From contig CACNSR010000009.1 in NCBI GenBank assembly GCA_902623175.1, positions 1 through 64,000 on the forward strand: 64,000 nucleotides of DNA. Reading direction: 5' to 3'. Shown here in pieces: positions 38,751 through 52,401 of this stretch. This stretch comes from Halieaceae bacterium (lineage in GTDB: Bacteria; Pseudomonadota; Gammaproteobacteria; Pseudomonadales; Halieaceae). How positions within the stretch are numbered: position 1 is the stretch's first letter; every line of letters starts with the position of its first letter. Under the pieces are notes generated by a model. That model worked only from the letters and a program-made list of their open reading frames with translations. It searched no databases and had not been told where the DNA came from. Position numbers and translations under genes: made by a program.

Positions 38751-39518
38751 TCATGCTGCTGTGAACCCTCCGTCGGCCATGTAGACCCCGCCGTTACAAA
38801 AAGACGAGTCTTCTGAAGCCAAAAAAACCGCAAGTTTCGCAATCTCCTCTACTTTTCCGTAGCGCTGCATTGGAATTGTGGATATGACAGCGTTTTTAAA
38901 AGCTGCAGGGTCCTCAGAATTAGCCTGTGACCCAACAGATTCCATCATTCGCGTGTCTGTCGGTCCCGGCGCTAAGGCATTAACTCTGATACCGAACCCT
39001 GCATTTTCTAGGCAGGCCGTTCTGACTAACCCATTTACCGCATGTTTACTCGCTGCATAGGGACACAAACCAGGGAAACCAACTGTGCCCGCACCCGAGG
39101 ATACCGCCACAAAACTACCACTTCCCCTAGCACGCATTGGAGGAAGTCCATGTTTCAAGTAGAGCCATACGCCTGTAACGTTAACAAGCAGGGTTTCGTT
39201 GAATTCCTCGACTGAATACATTTCCAGAGGCTGGACTTTCCCCTCTGTACCCGCGTTAGCGATGATCGCATCGATGCCGCCAAATTCTGCGACACACCGC
39301 TCCACCGATGACAAAACTGCGGCCTCGTCTAAAGCATCTACCAAAAAAGTTGTCAGTTTTGTTCCGGCGCCCAAGGACTCATTTATATCTGCAAGCTTCT
39401 CGGCTGACCGGCCAGTAATACATACTGAGGCCCCCTCGGTGAGAAATCTTTGTGTCATCGCCGTGCCAATCTCACCTGTTGCGCCAGTTATTAAGACAAC
39501 TTTTTCCTTCATTCTCAC
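38751..39518 (-). CDS. Short-chain dehydrogenase/reductase
   Basis: A 255-residue classical SDR. The NAD(P) motif is VLITGATGEIGTAM, the NAG motif appears as IIANAGTEG, the catalytic Ser as VSSGAGTVG and the catalytic pair as CPYAASKHAVNGL. The C-terminal DSSFCNGGVYMADGGFTAA is the usual end of FabG-like oxidoreductases. Substrate unknown. It is a neighbour of, but not close in sequence to, the SDR at 39803. Confidence 0.88.
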   Translation of the reverse strand: MRMKEKVVLITGATGEIGTAMTQRFLTEGASVCITGRSAEKLADINESLGAGTKLTTFLVDALDEAAVLSSVERCVAEFGGIDAIIANAGTEGKVQPLEMYSVEEFNETLLVNVTGVWLYLKHGLPPMRARGSGSFVAVSSGAGTVGFPGLCPYAASKHAVNGLVRTACLENAGFGIRVNALAPGPTDTRMMESVGSQANSEDPAAFKNAVISTIPMQRYGKVEEIAKLAVFLASEDSSFCNGGVYMADGGFTAA

Positions 39519-39633
39519 AATGTCACCGCCATCCTTTGTTCGTTGCTTGACTTTGATTCACGCAAACATCGCTGTTTTCCAGAGAAGGTATAGTGCAGGA
39601 ACCACCGCGACAAGCCTCCTGTCGTAGTTAAGG

Positions 39634-39680
39634 AAGGTAGCAGCATTGTGATGGTGATGCTTACCGCCCAGATACATTAA
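39634..39680 (+). repeat. A repeat, copy 14
   Basis: The first block is changed (GGTAGCAGCATTGTGATGG) but TGATGCTTACCGCCC and AGATACATTAAG are near consensus. It divides two SDR modules. Confidence 0.75.
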
Positions 39681-39802
39681 GGGAAGGAATTGGGGTTAAG
39701 GTAACTAACCGCGGGTGCCAACCAACACATATGTGAGAGGATTTCTCCTGCATTGACCTTTAATTGGGCTAACGAATAAACATCAATTTAGGACACAGCA
39801 AG

Positions 39803-40588
39803 ATGGACAGATACAAAGGTAAGGTAATCGTCGTAACAGGCGCTGGCGGGGGTATCGGACGCGCGTCCGCTATTCGATTTGCGAGTGAGGGTGGATCTGT
39901 GCTGGCAGTTGATTTTCAGGGGGAAGCGCTCTCGAAAACCTTAAAAATAGTTAGAGACGCGGGGGGAGATATACACGGTGTGCAAAGTGACGTCGGTGAC
40001 GCCGAACAGGTGCAGCATTACCTAGAGGAGTGTGTTTCAGTTTTTGGAGGTGTCGACGTTCTGTTTAACAACGCTGGCATTGTTGGCGGTATAGGGCCAC
40101 TTGAGCTTCTAGACGAGGCAACTTTTGATGAACTTTTTAGAGTAAATGTGAAGAGTGTTTGGCTCGGTATGCGATTTGCAAAACCAATCATAGCCGAGCG
40201 TGGTGGTGGCGCCATCATAAATACTGCCTCGGCAGCGGGTTTAACAGCGACACCAACATTAATGGGATACGGAGCCAGCAAGCACGCTGTTGTTGGCATG
40301 ACCAAAACAGCGGCTGTGGAAATGGCCTCAATGGGTATTCGTGTGAACTGTATCTGCCCCGGGATAGTTTCTACACAAATGATTCAGACCATTGAAAATA
40401 AGTCCGTCTCGCTCGGGCTGGTGTCCAGTGCTGACCAGTATCAGCAAGCCTACAGTGACAGGACTCCGCTAAAGCGATATGTAGAAGCATCAGAAGTAGC
40501 GGCTCTCGTGGCTTTTCTTGGATCAGATGAGGGCGGCATGATCACGGGGGAAACATCCGTAATTGATGGAGGGTTTCTGCAATCCTAG
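39803..40588 (+). CDS. Short-chain dehydrogenase/reductase
   Basis: A 261-residue classical SDR. VIVVTGAGGGIGRASAIRF is the cofactor loop, with an acidic residue after the next strand (LAVDFQGE), which suggests NAD preference. LFNNAGIVGG, the Ser in NTASAAGL and YGASKHAVVGM complete the active site. MITGETSVIDGGF ends it. Substrate unknown. It is the only gene in its module and lies in the opposite direction to its left neighbour. Confidence 0.88.
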   Translation: MDRYKGKVIVVTGAGGGIGRASAIRFASEGGSVLAVDFQGEALSKTLKIVRDAGGDIHGVQSDVGDAEQVQHYLEECVSVFGGVDVLFNNAGIVGGIGPLELLDEATFDELFRVNVKSVWLGMRFAKPIIAERGGGAIINTASAAGLTATPTLMGYGASKHAVVGMTKTAAVEMASMGIRVNCICPGIVSTQMIQTIENKSVSLGLVSSADQYQQAYSDRTPLKRYVEASEVAALVAFLGSDEGGMITGETSVIDGGFLQS

Positions 40589-40621
40589 GAATTATCTGAT
40601 CTGCTTTAGGCTCACCAAAAG

Positions 40622-40723
40622 ATTGTCTCAATGTGAGAGGTCATGTCAGTGCAAAGCAAATGGTGTACCGGGGGGGGACTAATCGCTATTGTGATAGTGA
40701 TGGTTACCACCCAGATACGTTTA
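40622..40723 (+). repeat. Repeat C copy 2 followed by A repeat copy 15
   Basis: 40622-40662 is repeat C (TGTCTCAATGTGAGAGGTC, ATGTCAGTGCAAAGC). After a run of eight G's, 40677-40723 is an A repeat (ACTAATCGCTATTGTGATAG, TGGTTACCACCCAGATACG). This shows C and A belonging to one junction unit. From here to the transporter gene (40724-41195) only a possible 40-residue ORF is seen. Confidence 0.85.
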
Positions 40724-40801
40724 AGCGTGGAATTTGGCCGTTACAGTCAGCACTGTGCTGAGTCGGTTACCAGTAGCCGCTGGGGTCGCCCTCGCCAGAC
40801 A

Positions 40802-40924
40802 CTACAACGCTATGCCAAGGACCAACATAGCGCCCAGAAGAAGATAGTTTCGGGGCTGAGCCTTTTCCTCTTCAAATTCTTGTAACCGCCTTCGCAGTTT
40901 CTTGATCTTCTTTTTCTTGCCCAT
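40802..40924 (-). CDS. Possible 40-residue membrane-anchored peptide
   Basis: A short frame coding for a lysine-rich start (GKKKKIKKLRRRLQEFEEE) followed by a hydrophobic stretch (NYLLLGAMLVLGIAL) that ends the protein. Basic coiled-coil plus membrane helix is a sensible small-protein design, and the composition is unlike random sequence. No strong ribosome site is visible, so it may not be a gene. Confidence 0.3.
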   Translation of the reverse strand: MGKKKKIKKLRRRLQEFEEEKAQPRNYLLLGAMLVLGIAL

Positions 40925-41195
40925 TTCAAATTAGCAATCAAAAACGCCCTACGGAACCATATCGCAATTGGAAAATCAGATCCTTGATCTGAGAGTCGAG
41001 GGTTAGTGCAGCTCCCCGGACTGACCCGTCCGAGAAACGGCGCCACCTAGAGTCGTGAAACATTGTAGCGGTGAAGCTGTTAAGAAAAGGTCAGCCCTGA
41101 ATAGTCTTTACCACCCAGCGCATCTATGTGCTCCCTTGGGGATCCACCATTGGCATCGAACCAGTCTGCCCCTCCTAGCACCGAGGTGGAGCGAT

Positions 41196-45772
<4,577 letters not shown>

Positions 45773-45950
45773 TCATTTCAGGAAGTCTGATCTCATGGCT
45801 CTTCGTCTATGACGTTACTCTCACCCAGTAACGCTACAAAAGGGTTCAGAAACAACATAATGGTGAAGTCGATTGCTATTAGGCCTTACAAATAAATATT
45901 TGGCAAAAAAGGGTTACTGGGTTAGGAGACCCCTCAACTCTTTTAAAAAC

Positions 45951-46091
45951 GCCACCACCAAGGTGCATCGGGTATGGCTCGCTAAGCGTGTATCAGTGAG
46001 AGGTCATGCCAGAGCAAATGTAAGATGATGGAAGCCTTCGGAGGGGCGAACCGCCCTTGTAATTGTGATAGCTACCGCCCAGGTGCAGCGC
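45951..46091 (+). repeat. Repeat D copy 1, repeat C copy 3 and A repeat copy 16
   Basis: 45951-45994 is repeat D (CACCACCAAGGTGCATCGGG, TATGGCTCGC), also found at 56803. It runs into repeat C at 45991-46024 (CAGTGAGAGGTCATGCCAG). A small UUCG-type hairpin CCT-TCGG-AGG (46036-46045) then leads into the A repeat (46045-46091, GGCGAACCGCCCTTGTAATT, GCTACCGCCCAGGTGC). Three repeat families thus meet at one junction. The remaining bases of 45698-46300 hold only the lacZ upstream region and no further gene. Confidence 0.8.
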
Positions 46092-46300
46092 GCTTAGCGT
46101 TGGAGATCCCTTAACCTAGACCTCAAGCAGTTGTCTTAGCAAAATCGGGAGGTTCTAGCCAAGAAAAAATGTTATTCCCGCTGGGGCATTTTCCCGATGT
46201 CCAAGGCTATCGAGGCACTAAATTAGTGCGGATTCGCGCTTGAGAACATCATCGATCTTGGTGTAATAATCTAGTAAATGGGAAACCCTGGAGGTTGGGA

Positions 46301-47104
46301 ATGAAACTTGCACTATCGTTGTTGACATTGGCGCTATTTTTTACGGCTTGCGGTCAGACCGAGAAATCAAACGAATCGCAGACCTATATGGCACCAGAAG
46401 AGGAGATGGCACCAGAAGAGGAGGCCACTGTATCCGATCCACTCATTGCTGATTTCGTCTGGAATAAAACAGCATCAGATATGACCGATGAGGAACTTGC
46501 AGATATCGTCACCCGATGGAATGCAAGGATCGATGCTGCCGGTTATGACATGGTGGGGGCAAATATATTAAAGCCGCAATTTGAGGAAGAGCGATACGAT
46601 TTCATTTGGGTTCTTATGTGGCCTTCAAGTGATGCAAGAGACGCTGCATGGGCAGATTGGAACGCGAATCAACTGGAGGACTGGACAGCGGAACTTGATG
46701 GTGCGTTATCCTATGACGAAGAAAACATTTTCACCTTTAAGCCCGCTGGAGGTTGGGATAGTGAAGAAATAGCCAATCTACCTCAGGGAGGCACTTTCAT
46801 ACCAAGCTGGAGTTTTTGCAGCATGAATGATGGGTATGATGAAACTGCTCTCGCTGAGTATAGAAAGTCATATGACGCTGAGTTGGCTCAAGACAAACCC
46901 ACAGATTATGGCTACTACATTATGGAGCCTCAATTTGATCTACCGGATGAAGACGTGGATTTCGTCTGGTTGGATCTCTTTTCCGATGAGGCTGCTAGGC
47001 AGGCTGGAATTGAGTCTTGGGCAGGATCAGCCTCAGAAGAGCGTTGGAATGAAATGACCACCTGCAATAATTTTCTGTTTGCTGCCACAGCAATAAGGCG
47101 GTAG
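46301..47104 (+). CDS. Lipoprotein with two similar domains, unknown
   Basis: A 267-residue lipoprotein; GGAGG at 46290 sets the ATG at 46301. The lipobox is ALSLLTLALFFTAC, followed by an acidic linker with a short tandem repeat (APEEEMAPEEEA). Two related domains of about 100 residues follow: both have W near the start, a helix, a strand with LKPQFEEERYDFIWV or MEPQFDLPDEDVDFVW, then a tryptophan-bearing helix. This resembles dimeric alpha/beta-barrel (ABM-like) folds arranged in tandem. Function unknown. A clear terminator follows. Confidence 0.7.
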   Translation: MKLALSLLTLALFFTACGQTEKSNESQTYMAPEEEMAPEEEATVSDPLIADFVWNKTASDMTDEELADIVTRWNARIDAAGYDMVGANILKPQFEEERYDFIWVLMWPSSDARDAAWADWNANQLEDWTAELDGALSYDEENIFTFKPAGGWDSEEIANLPQGGTFIPSWSFCSMNDGYDETALAEYRKSYDAELAQDKPTDYGYYIMEPQFDLPDEDVDFVWLDLFSDEAARQAGIESWAGSASEERWNEMTTCNNFLFAATAIRR

Positions 47105-47129
47105 CGTCCAGCCAGAGATAAAAACTACC

Positions 47130-47156
47130 AGCCCCGTCTCATACGGGGCTTTTTAT
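47130..47156 (+). terminator. Rho-independent terminator
   Basis: AGCCCCGT-CTCAT-ACGGGGCT followed by TTTTATT, 26 bp past the lipoprotein stop. An eight-pair stem and T-tract make this the clearest terminator in the island. Confidence 0.9.
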
Positions 47157-47229
47157 TATCTGCTTATGTCTATCTGTGCCGTCGGAAGTAGGTCGTTCTA
47201 GTGCCTTTCCCTGAGGCCTCGATTTACAA

Positions 47230-47412
47230 CTACTTAAACTTAGACGCAAGCTCCACTAATGATTTGTCCAGACGAAAATCAGACCAGCGTATTTTTTCTT
47301 TCGTTCGTAATATGTGACAGGGCCATAGGTATGCGCCGGGTTTTTGTATGGTGACTTTCGTTTGTGTGACGACTTTAACTTCAATAATCCCGGTAACCCG
47401 TTCAATCTCCAC
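47230..47412 (-). CDS. Possible small protein, doubtful
   Basis: A 60-residue frame with a GTG start, containing VTGIIEVKVVTQTKVTIQKP and RLDKSLVELASKFK. The alternating hydrophobic pattern is protein-like, but there is no well-placed ribosome site and a second frame overlaps it. It is the only candidate in 47157-47670. The remainder of that stretch shows nothing I can name, not even an A repeat. Confidence 0.25.
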   Translation of the reverse strand: MEIERVTGIIEVKVVTQTKVTIQKPGAYLWPCHILRTKEKIRWSDFRLDKSLVELASKFK

Positions 47413-47670
47413 TCTCCCCGCAATGAACCTGAAACCGTAAGCAAATCGCTCTCCAAAGTAGCTGAAACAAATCAGACTCTTCCCATCCAGCTCCCCTGCA
47501 CTAACGTACCCCGGCAGTTTGTTTCCGAGTTAGAAGTCTGCGTTAGTAAACATCCAGCCTAACTTTCAGGTCTGCTAGCACTTTCGAGGGGAATATGAGT
47601 CTGGTGCGAACGTCTACTGATCAGCCGTTCGGGGACGTTTCGAAACCGAAAACCCCCATACCGCGACGGA

Positions 47671-48552
47671 TCAATTACTCCTATTTGATTTATCGACTTC
47701 ATTTGAAGCTTTGATCATTTCTTTAATTCCACCCCAATCTTCATCGGTAAGGCTATCCAAGCTTTGATAAAAATTTCCTCCAGAAGCCAAGTGAGCGGCG
47801 CCATCGATGGCAATATTTTGCCCGGTTAAATACTCGCATCCATCCGCCATCAAAAACGTAGCCAGGTTTCTCAGCTCAGACATACACCCATTTCTCCCCA
47901 TTGGTATAGAAGAATTTCCCAAATCTTCGTCTATACCTTGGTCCGGATTCAGTCTGTCCCAAGCCCCTTTGGTGGGAAAGGGGCCAGGAGAAATGGCGTT
48001 CAAACGTATTCCATACTTCCCCCACTCCGCCGCCAAAGATTTTGTCATTATATTTATCCCAGCTTTTGACATGGCGGACGGCACTGTATACGGACCTCCA
48101 TTCCATACCCATGTAGTAAGGATAGATATGACTGAGGCTTTCGTCTTTTCCTCTATCCATCGCTTGCCACACGCATGGGTCACGTAAAAAGATCCCTTAA
48201 AAACGATATTTGAGATGGCATCGAAACCATTAGTGCTCAGGTCCTTCGTGGGTGAGATGAAGTTTCCCGCTGCATTATTGACCAAACCAGTTAAGGCGCC
48301 GCCGTCCAGCCAGATTTTATCTATCATCTCATCCACAGCCCCAGCCGCACGAATATCACAAACGTGCGCTTTGGCTATTCCGCCTGCCGCAGTAATTTCT
48401 TCGACGGTGTCATTTAGTACTGACTCTCTCCTGCCACAGATAAAGACATGAGCCCCAAGCCGAGCATATTCACTTGCCATCTCTTTACCTAAACCGCTAC
48501 CGCCACCTGTAACTAGTATTCTTTTTCCCTTCAGAATGGTTTCGATAAACAT
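47671..48552 (-). CDS. 2,4-dienoyl-CoA reductase-like SDR
   Basis: A 293-residue SDR. ILVTGGGSGLGKEMASEYA is the cofactor loop and LVNNAAGNFISPTKDLS the NAA motif typical of dienoyl-CoA reductases. The usual Tyr of YxxxK is replaced: the segment reads TVPSAMSKAGINIMTKSL, as in mitochondrial DECR1 (which has VPSASAKAG). LAAEWGKYGIRLNAISPGP also matches that family closely. It probably reduces 2,4-dienoyl-CoA esters with NADPH during unsaturated fatty acid breakdown. Confidence 0.82.
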   Translation of the reverse strand: MFIETILKGKRILVTGGGSGLGKEMASEYARLGAHVFICGRRESVLNDTVEEITAAGGIAKAHVCDIRAAGAVDEMIDKIWLDGGALTGLVNNAAGNFISPTKDLSTNGFDAISNIVFKGSFYVTHACGKRWIEEKTKASVISILTTWVWNGGPYTVPSAMSKAGINIMTKSLAAEWGKYGIRLNAISPGPFPTKGAWDRLNPDQGIDEDLGNSSIPMGRNGCMSELRNLATFLMADGCEYLTGQNIAIDGAAHLASGGNFYQSLDSLTDEDWGGIKEMIKASNEVDKSNRSN

Positions 48553-48652
48553 TTTAGGCTCCGAGATATCTTTTTAGTTTCAATTTAATTACTTTATTCT
48601 GGTACTTAGTAAGGCCGGCTTTGTGTTGCCTCGAGCTTATCAAAGAGCCGCG

Positions 48653-48718
48653 TGAATGTGAGAGGTCATGTCAGCGCAAATGAAAGCGGCTAATGTGAGT
48701 GGCTATGTCACAGCATAG
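48653..48718 (+). repeat. Repeat C copies 4 and 5 in tandem
   Basis: 48653-48686 is a clear repeat C (GTGAATGTGAGAGGTCATG, TCAGCGCAAATG). 48692-48718 repeats it loosely (AATGTGAGTGGCTATGTCA, CAGCATAG). No A repeat follows within the short gap to the next gene. Confidence 0.65.
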
Positions 48719-48728
48719 GGGGGCTGCA

Positions 48729-49841
48729 TCAGTAAGAAAATACCTGTTCGTCATCGTCCACGAGGGTAATATTGCGAAAGCTTGCCGACGCGTCCTGTTT
48801 TGCGAACAGATTGTTCGCTATCAGCCAAATACCCACAATCTTTTTTGGAGGTTCTCCCGCCACCGCTTCAGCGTAATCATCTAAGACGTTTCTGCTGTGC
48901 GAAGTCCATTTTCCCAAACCATTGGAGCCACTATCGAGAACGTAATGAGTCTCTCTCTCACTCCACCAAGGTAGTGGGCATCTAAAACTTGTACCCTTCG
49001 GTAAAAATTTGCTCCACATCCAAGTCAAATCCTGACCATTGTCGAATTCCAATGCGATGCTCAGATAATCATGGCCCGCTATCGACGTCTCCGCAGCCGC
49101 CGCTGGAAGCGATTCGTAAAGCCAGTCGAAGGAAAATAGCATGGTTTCGGAGAGCTCTATGTTGACCGGCATTTTTATAATGCCAACATCATCCTCCAGC
49201 TTCGCGGAAACGTAGTATTCGTTATTAACAACGCGCCCACTCCAAACCTCTGACTCACCAAGCACAGGTAGGTATTCAAAGTCCCTCGGCGGTCTGTCTT
49301 CTGAACCACCGAAAATCTGATGTAGATTCTTATCAGTTTCATTTTGCCGCGAATTATTCAGCGCACCGGATTGCCTTATTTCTAACGTGAAAGAAACTGC
49401 GATTTCGGGCGCCTCAAGGATCTCGGGTGGAAAAGTGCCCTGTTTATCAAACCAGTAAAAGCTCGGCGGGCGAATAGCTATCTCAAGCTCTCCATTTCCC
49501 TCGCTCACCGCAAATAGATCATCACTCGAAAAATTTCTTGCTGTCCCATTCTTATTTACTCGATACCAAAGAACGTGACGGGGTGCCAGAATAAGACCTT
49601 CCGCATCCCACATGCCCCTGGCATCGACTTCAAATGGATCACCGGCCTCCAACAGGATGCCGGTTTGAATCCAGCCCGCGAGAGCGTTACTAAGCTCCAA
49701 TTTCTTAATTTCAGAAGTGTTAGCTGTTATTGCGTCCGAGTAGCTCATCGATGATATGCCAACGCACACAACAAATAGCGCCCAGAAAGCGGCGGGGCGT
49801 AGAGAGGACTTGTGCATCTTAACTAACATTCTCCTCTGCAT
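48729..49841 (-). CDS. Exported DUF3047-containing protein
   Basis: A protein of about 370 residues with an N-terminal hydrophobic segment (AAFWALFVVCVGISSMSYSDA) that looks like a signal peptide. The first half is beta-rich with a lectin-like feel (GDPFEVDARGMWDAEG, IAIRPPSFYWFDKQG). The second half resembles DUF3047: LFSFDWLYESLP, DYLSIALEFDNGQDLTWMWS, and KKIVGIWLIANNLFAKQDAS. Function unknown. The start is uncertain among several in-frame Met codons near 49862-49817. Confidence 0.65.
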   Translation of the reverse strand: MQRRMLVKMHKSSLRPAAFWALFVVCVGISSMSYSDAITANTSEIKKLELSNALAGWIQTGILLEAGDPFEVDARGMWDAEGLILAPRHVLWYRVNKNGTARNFSSDDLFAVSEGNGELEIAIRPPSFYWFDKQGTFPPEILEAPEIAVSFTLEIRQSGALNNSRQNETDKNLHQIFGGSEDRPPRDFEYLPVLGESEVWSGRVVNNEYYVSAKLEDDVGIIKMPVNIELSETMLFSFDWLYESLPAAAAETSIAGHDYLSIALEFDNGQDLTWMWSKFLPKGTSFRCPLPWWSERETHYVLDSGSNGLGKWTSHSRNVLDDYAEAVAGEPPKKIVGIWLIANNLFAKQDASASFRNITLVDDDEQVFSY

Positions 49842-49916
49842 GGTTTGTCTCTCTTTCAACATAGCAAATGGTCGCCTTCATTCTCGGTGTCATATCAGAG
49901 AAGCTTGGTAACGGAG

Positions 49917-49963
49917 ACCTCACTGTAGTTATGATCGTGATGATTACCACCCAGATACATTAG
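49917..49963 (+). repeat. A repeat, copy 17
   Basis: GACCTCACTGTAGTTATGAT, CGTGATGATTACCACC, CAGATACATTAG. The left block is changed while the right block is nearly perfect. A GGTGTCATATCAGAG just upstream resembles the TGTCAG box. The region to 50143 has no gene. Confidence 0.75.
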
Positions 49964-50143
49964 GGGGTGGATTGACATTAGATCTTGTTGCTCTTCATTC
50001 GCTCATCTGTTTCCCGCTGCATGTCCGGGTTGATTGACTCGAGCATGGGTTTCAAGTTTGAACCTCACAAACAAGGTTGTTGCCAAAGGACAGGATTCCG
50101 GGGCTTTAGGTCTGGGTGTTCGTCCTCTCAGCTTACCGCAGGA

Positions 50144-51736
50144 CTATCTATCCAAAACTTTACCGACTTGATAGCCCGAACCCCCACCTAAACCCGGGCC
50201 AGGATGAGTGGAGGCGCCAATGTGATATAGATTTTTTACTGGAGTCTCGTGATTCCGTGTAGCCGCCAACGGTCTCCACAACAAGTTTTGGTTTAACTTG
50301 CAATCGCCTGAATAAGGATCACCCCCAACCAAGTTTATATTTAGCCTCTCGAGATCTGCAGGTGATAAAACAACTCTCTTTAGGATGCGATTCGACAAAC
50401 CAGGAATCACTTGTGAGAGCCGTTCCATCACTCGATCTGCATAGGCTTCTCTCAACTCTTCAGTCCATTCCCCTGACTCTGGAACCCTGATAGTGCCCGC
50501 TGCGTCGCCTAAAACCTTTCTGGGAAGCTCTTGTAATTGCAACCAAAAAATCCACCTGCCCTCGGGCACACGACTTTTGTCAAGGGCCGCTGGTTGACCG
50601 ACTACGATAGTGGGGCGACACGGTAAGTACCCAGCCTCTGCCGCATTTATTGATTCGCATATGCTTTTGATTCCCTCTGTGACGTGGATCATAGGCACAT
50701 CGTTTAACTGGCGATCAACCCATTCGGGCTTCGCATCAAGTGCGAGATGGATCTGCATATTAGAGCGGCCGTATCGGAACTCATTCGCCGCTTTATTGAC
50801 GCGTTCAGGGATCGATGCGTTCTTAAGGAGTCTTTGGTAGAGCTGGGTGGGGGTGACATTAGCTATGACTGCCTTACTCGCCTGAAAGGACTGGCCACTT
50901 GTCAAAATAACCCCTTTAGCCTTGTTACCTGAAACCAGAATCTCGTCGACGTCAGCTTCACATTTTAAAACGCCTCCGTTGTCCTCGATCAGGCTGCTGA
51001 ATGCCCTGACTAGGTTTGCAGAACCGCCTTTGACAACAGGCATGCCCGCTGTCTCCAGTGAAAAAGCGATTAACTTTCCCATGTGACCCGATAGAGCATC
51101 GTTAGGTGATAAGCCAGTGTGCAGAATCCAGGGAGCATACAAGCTACGCACCAACGGTGAGGTAAAACTAGACTCCAACCAATCTGCACAAGTTCCCAAC
51201 GCTTGCCCAAAAAAATCAAACGTACTCGCGATACCCCGCTTTCTAATCTGATTTAATAAAAACATTAGTGTGCTGAATCTACGAAGCTCAGAATTTAGCA
51301 GCCCAAACGTTAAGTCCGCCGAATCCTCAATAGTCCTTACTGCATTCAAATACCCGGTAAGGTTAGTAGCGCCAAATGCATTGAAAGTTTGTGAATTCAA
51401 CTCACGATCAGTAGATAACACCAGACATTCGCCAGTAGGCGTGACGACCCCTGTCGGCCTGTCAGTATTGCAGTACGTGAGGCCTCTGGCATGAAGGTCC
51501 TCCGCAAGTTCTTCATAAGCGGGCGACAAGACAAACAGAGGATGCCACCCAGAAAACACGTCATGCGTAAAACCTGGCAGCGTTAATTCTTCAGTGCGGA
51601 TACATCCCCCTGCCTGATCACTACGCTCCAAAAGCAAAACGCGAGCGCCGGATTTTGAGAGTACAGCGCCGCACACTAATGAGTTAATCCCGGTACCTAT
51701 TAAGATATAGTCATAATTATTGTCAGCGACTTTCAT
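50144..51736 (-). CDS. Phytoene desaturase-like FAD/NAD(P) oxidoreductase (CrtI/retinol saturase type)
   Basis: A 530-residue flavoprotein. The N-terminal YILIGTGINSLVCGAVLSKS and LLLERSDQAGGCIRTEE bind FAD (dinucleotide motif with acidic residue and GGC). The middle contains KGGSANLVRAFSSLIEDNGG, and the C-terminus has NLYHIGASTHPGPGLGGGSG, the classic closing motif of the CrtI superfamily. The family includes carotene desaturases, isomerases and retinol saturases. No other carotenoid gene is nearby, so its substrate is open. Confidence 0.85.
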   Translation of the reverse strand: MKVADNNYDYILIGTGINSLVCGAVLSKSGARVLLLERSDQAGGCIRTEELTLPGFTHDVFSGWHPLFVLSPAYEELAEDLHARGLTYCNTDRPTGVVTPTGECLVLSTDRELNSQTFNAFGATNLTGYLNAVRTIEDSADLTFGLLNSELRRFSTLMFLLNQIRKRGIASTFDFFGQALGTCADWLESSFTSPLVRSLYAPWILHTGLSPNDALSGHMGKLIAFSLETAGMPVVKGGSANLVRAFSSLIEDNGGVLKCEADVDEILVSGNKAKGVILTSGQSFQASKAVIANVTPTQLYQRLLKNASIPERVNKAANEFRYGRSNMQIHLALDAKPEWVDRQLNDVPMIHVTEGIKSICESINAAEAGYLPCRPTIVVGQPAALDKSRVPEGRWIFWLQLQELPRKVLGDAAGTIRVPESGEWTEELREAYADRVMERLSQVIPGLSNRILKRVVLSPADLERLNINLVGGDPYSGDCKLNQNLLWRPLAATRNHETPVKNLYHIGASTHPGPGLGGGSGYQVGKVLDR

Positions 51737-51961
51737 CGACTCAAATTGCTCCTCAAAAACAAGTTAAGAATGTAGGCTAGCCGGTCTCTCGATCCAAAAC
51801 CTCAAAGTTTGATTCATCTACTCCGACGGTAGTGTAGACCTCACATCGTCTGCCACGGGTTGACTCTATTGTTGTGCACTGAAGTGAGTCAAGCGCTCTC
51901 CGCTTGCACCTTCCGTCGCCTTTAAGCGCTCTGATTTTGGTCTCTGAGCGTCACTGAGCAG

Positions 51962-52204
51962 TGGTGCCCGGGGCCGGACTTGAACCGGCACGGCCGCAAT
52001 GGCCGGTGGATTTTAAGTTCCTTTTACTACGGCACAATACAAGATAACCCACCGAAACAGAGGTCAAACGCCCTCCTCCTGTGTTGGATCCCCTCTAGAT
52101 GTAGTTATTTTGACTTACGAGTGTCAGCACGGTGTCAGCGAGATACTCCCCGGGCGGGGCTAACCGCCATTGTGATAGTGTTGATGATCGCTCTGCCGTC
52201 TGTG
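51962..52204 (+). repeat. Partial tRNA-Leu copy L6 (best preserved), arm region, hairpin and A repeat copy 18
   Basis: 51962-52018 is the closest copy of the tRNA-Leu 3' half: TGGTGCCCGGGGCCGGAC, TTGAACCGGCACGGCC and GGATTTTAAG, with the T-arm unchanged. The arm continues with TACGGCACAATACAAGATAA, TCAAACGCCCTCCTCC, GACTTACGAGTGTCAGC and a second TGTCAG 11 bp on. Hairpin CCCC-GGGC-GGGG at 52148-52159. The A repeat (52158-52204) has a perfect left half (GGCTAACCGCCATTGTGAT) but a decayed right half. No gene lies between 51737 and 52270. Confidence 0.9.
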
Positions 52205-52270
52205 TTTACTTTTCTGAGTGGCTTTGTACGATCAAGCCTTCACGGGAACTGCTGAACAGGCCTCCAAAAC

Positions 52271-52396
52271 ATGACGAAACTATTAACTTCTCTGAATTTA
52301 CTTTTTCTCTTGTTTTCGGCTAGTGCAATCGCGCAAACCAAAGGCAGCTTGGAAAATCCTGCGAATGGGAAAGCAGGCTGCTTCACTCTCACGTAA
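52271..52396 (+). CDS. Truncated secreted protein remnant (41 residues)
   Basis: A short frame starting with a textbook signal peptide (TKLLTSLNLLFLLFSASAIA-QT) and continuing QTKGSLENPANGKAGCFTLT before the stop. GSLENPA after a signal cleavage site is a known start of longer secreted proteins (GSLENPA...SGIG... type), so this looks like the 5' end of such a gene cut off just upstream of the TPR gene. It ends 5 bp before the TPR start codon. Confidence 0.5.
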   Translation: MTKLLTSLNLLFLLFSASAIAQTKGSLENPANGKAGCFTLT

Positions 52397-52401
52397 CCCA
52401 G

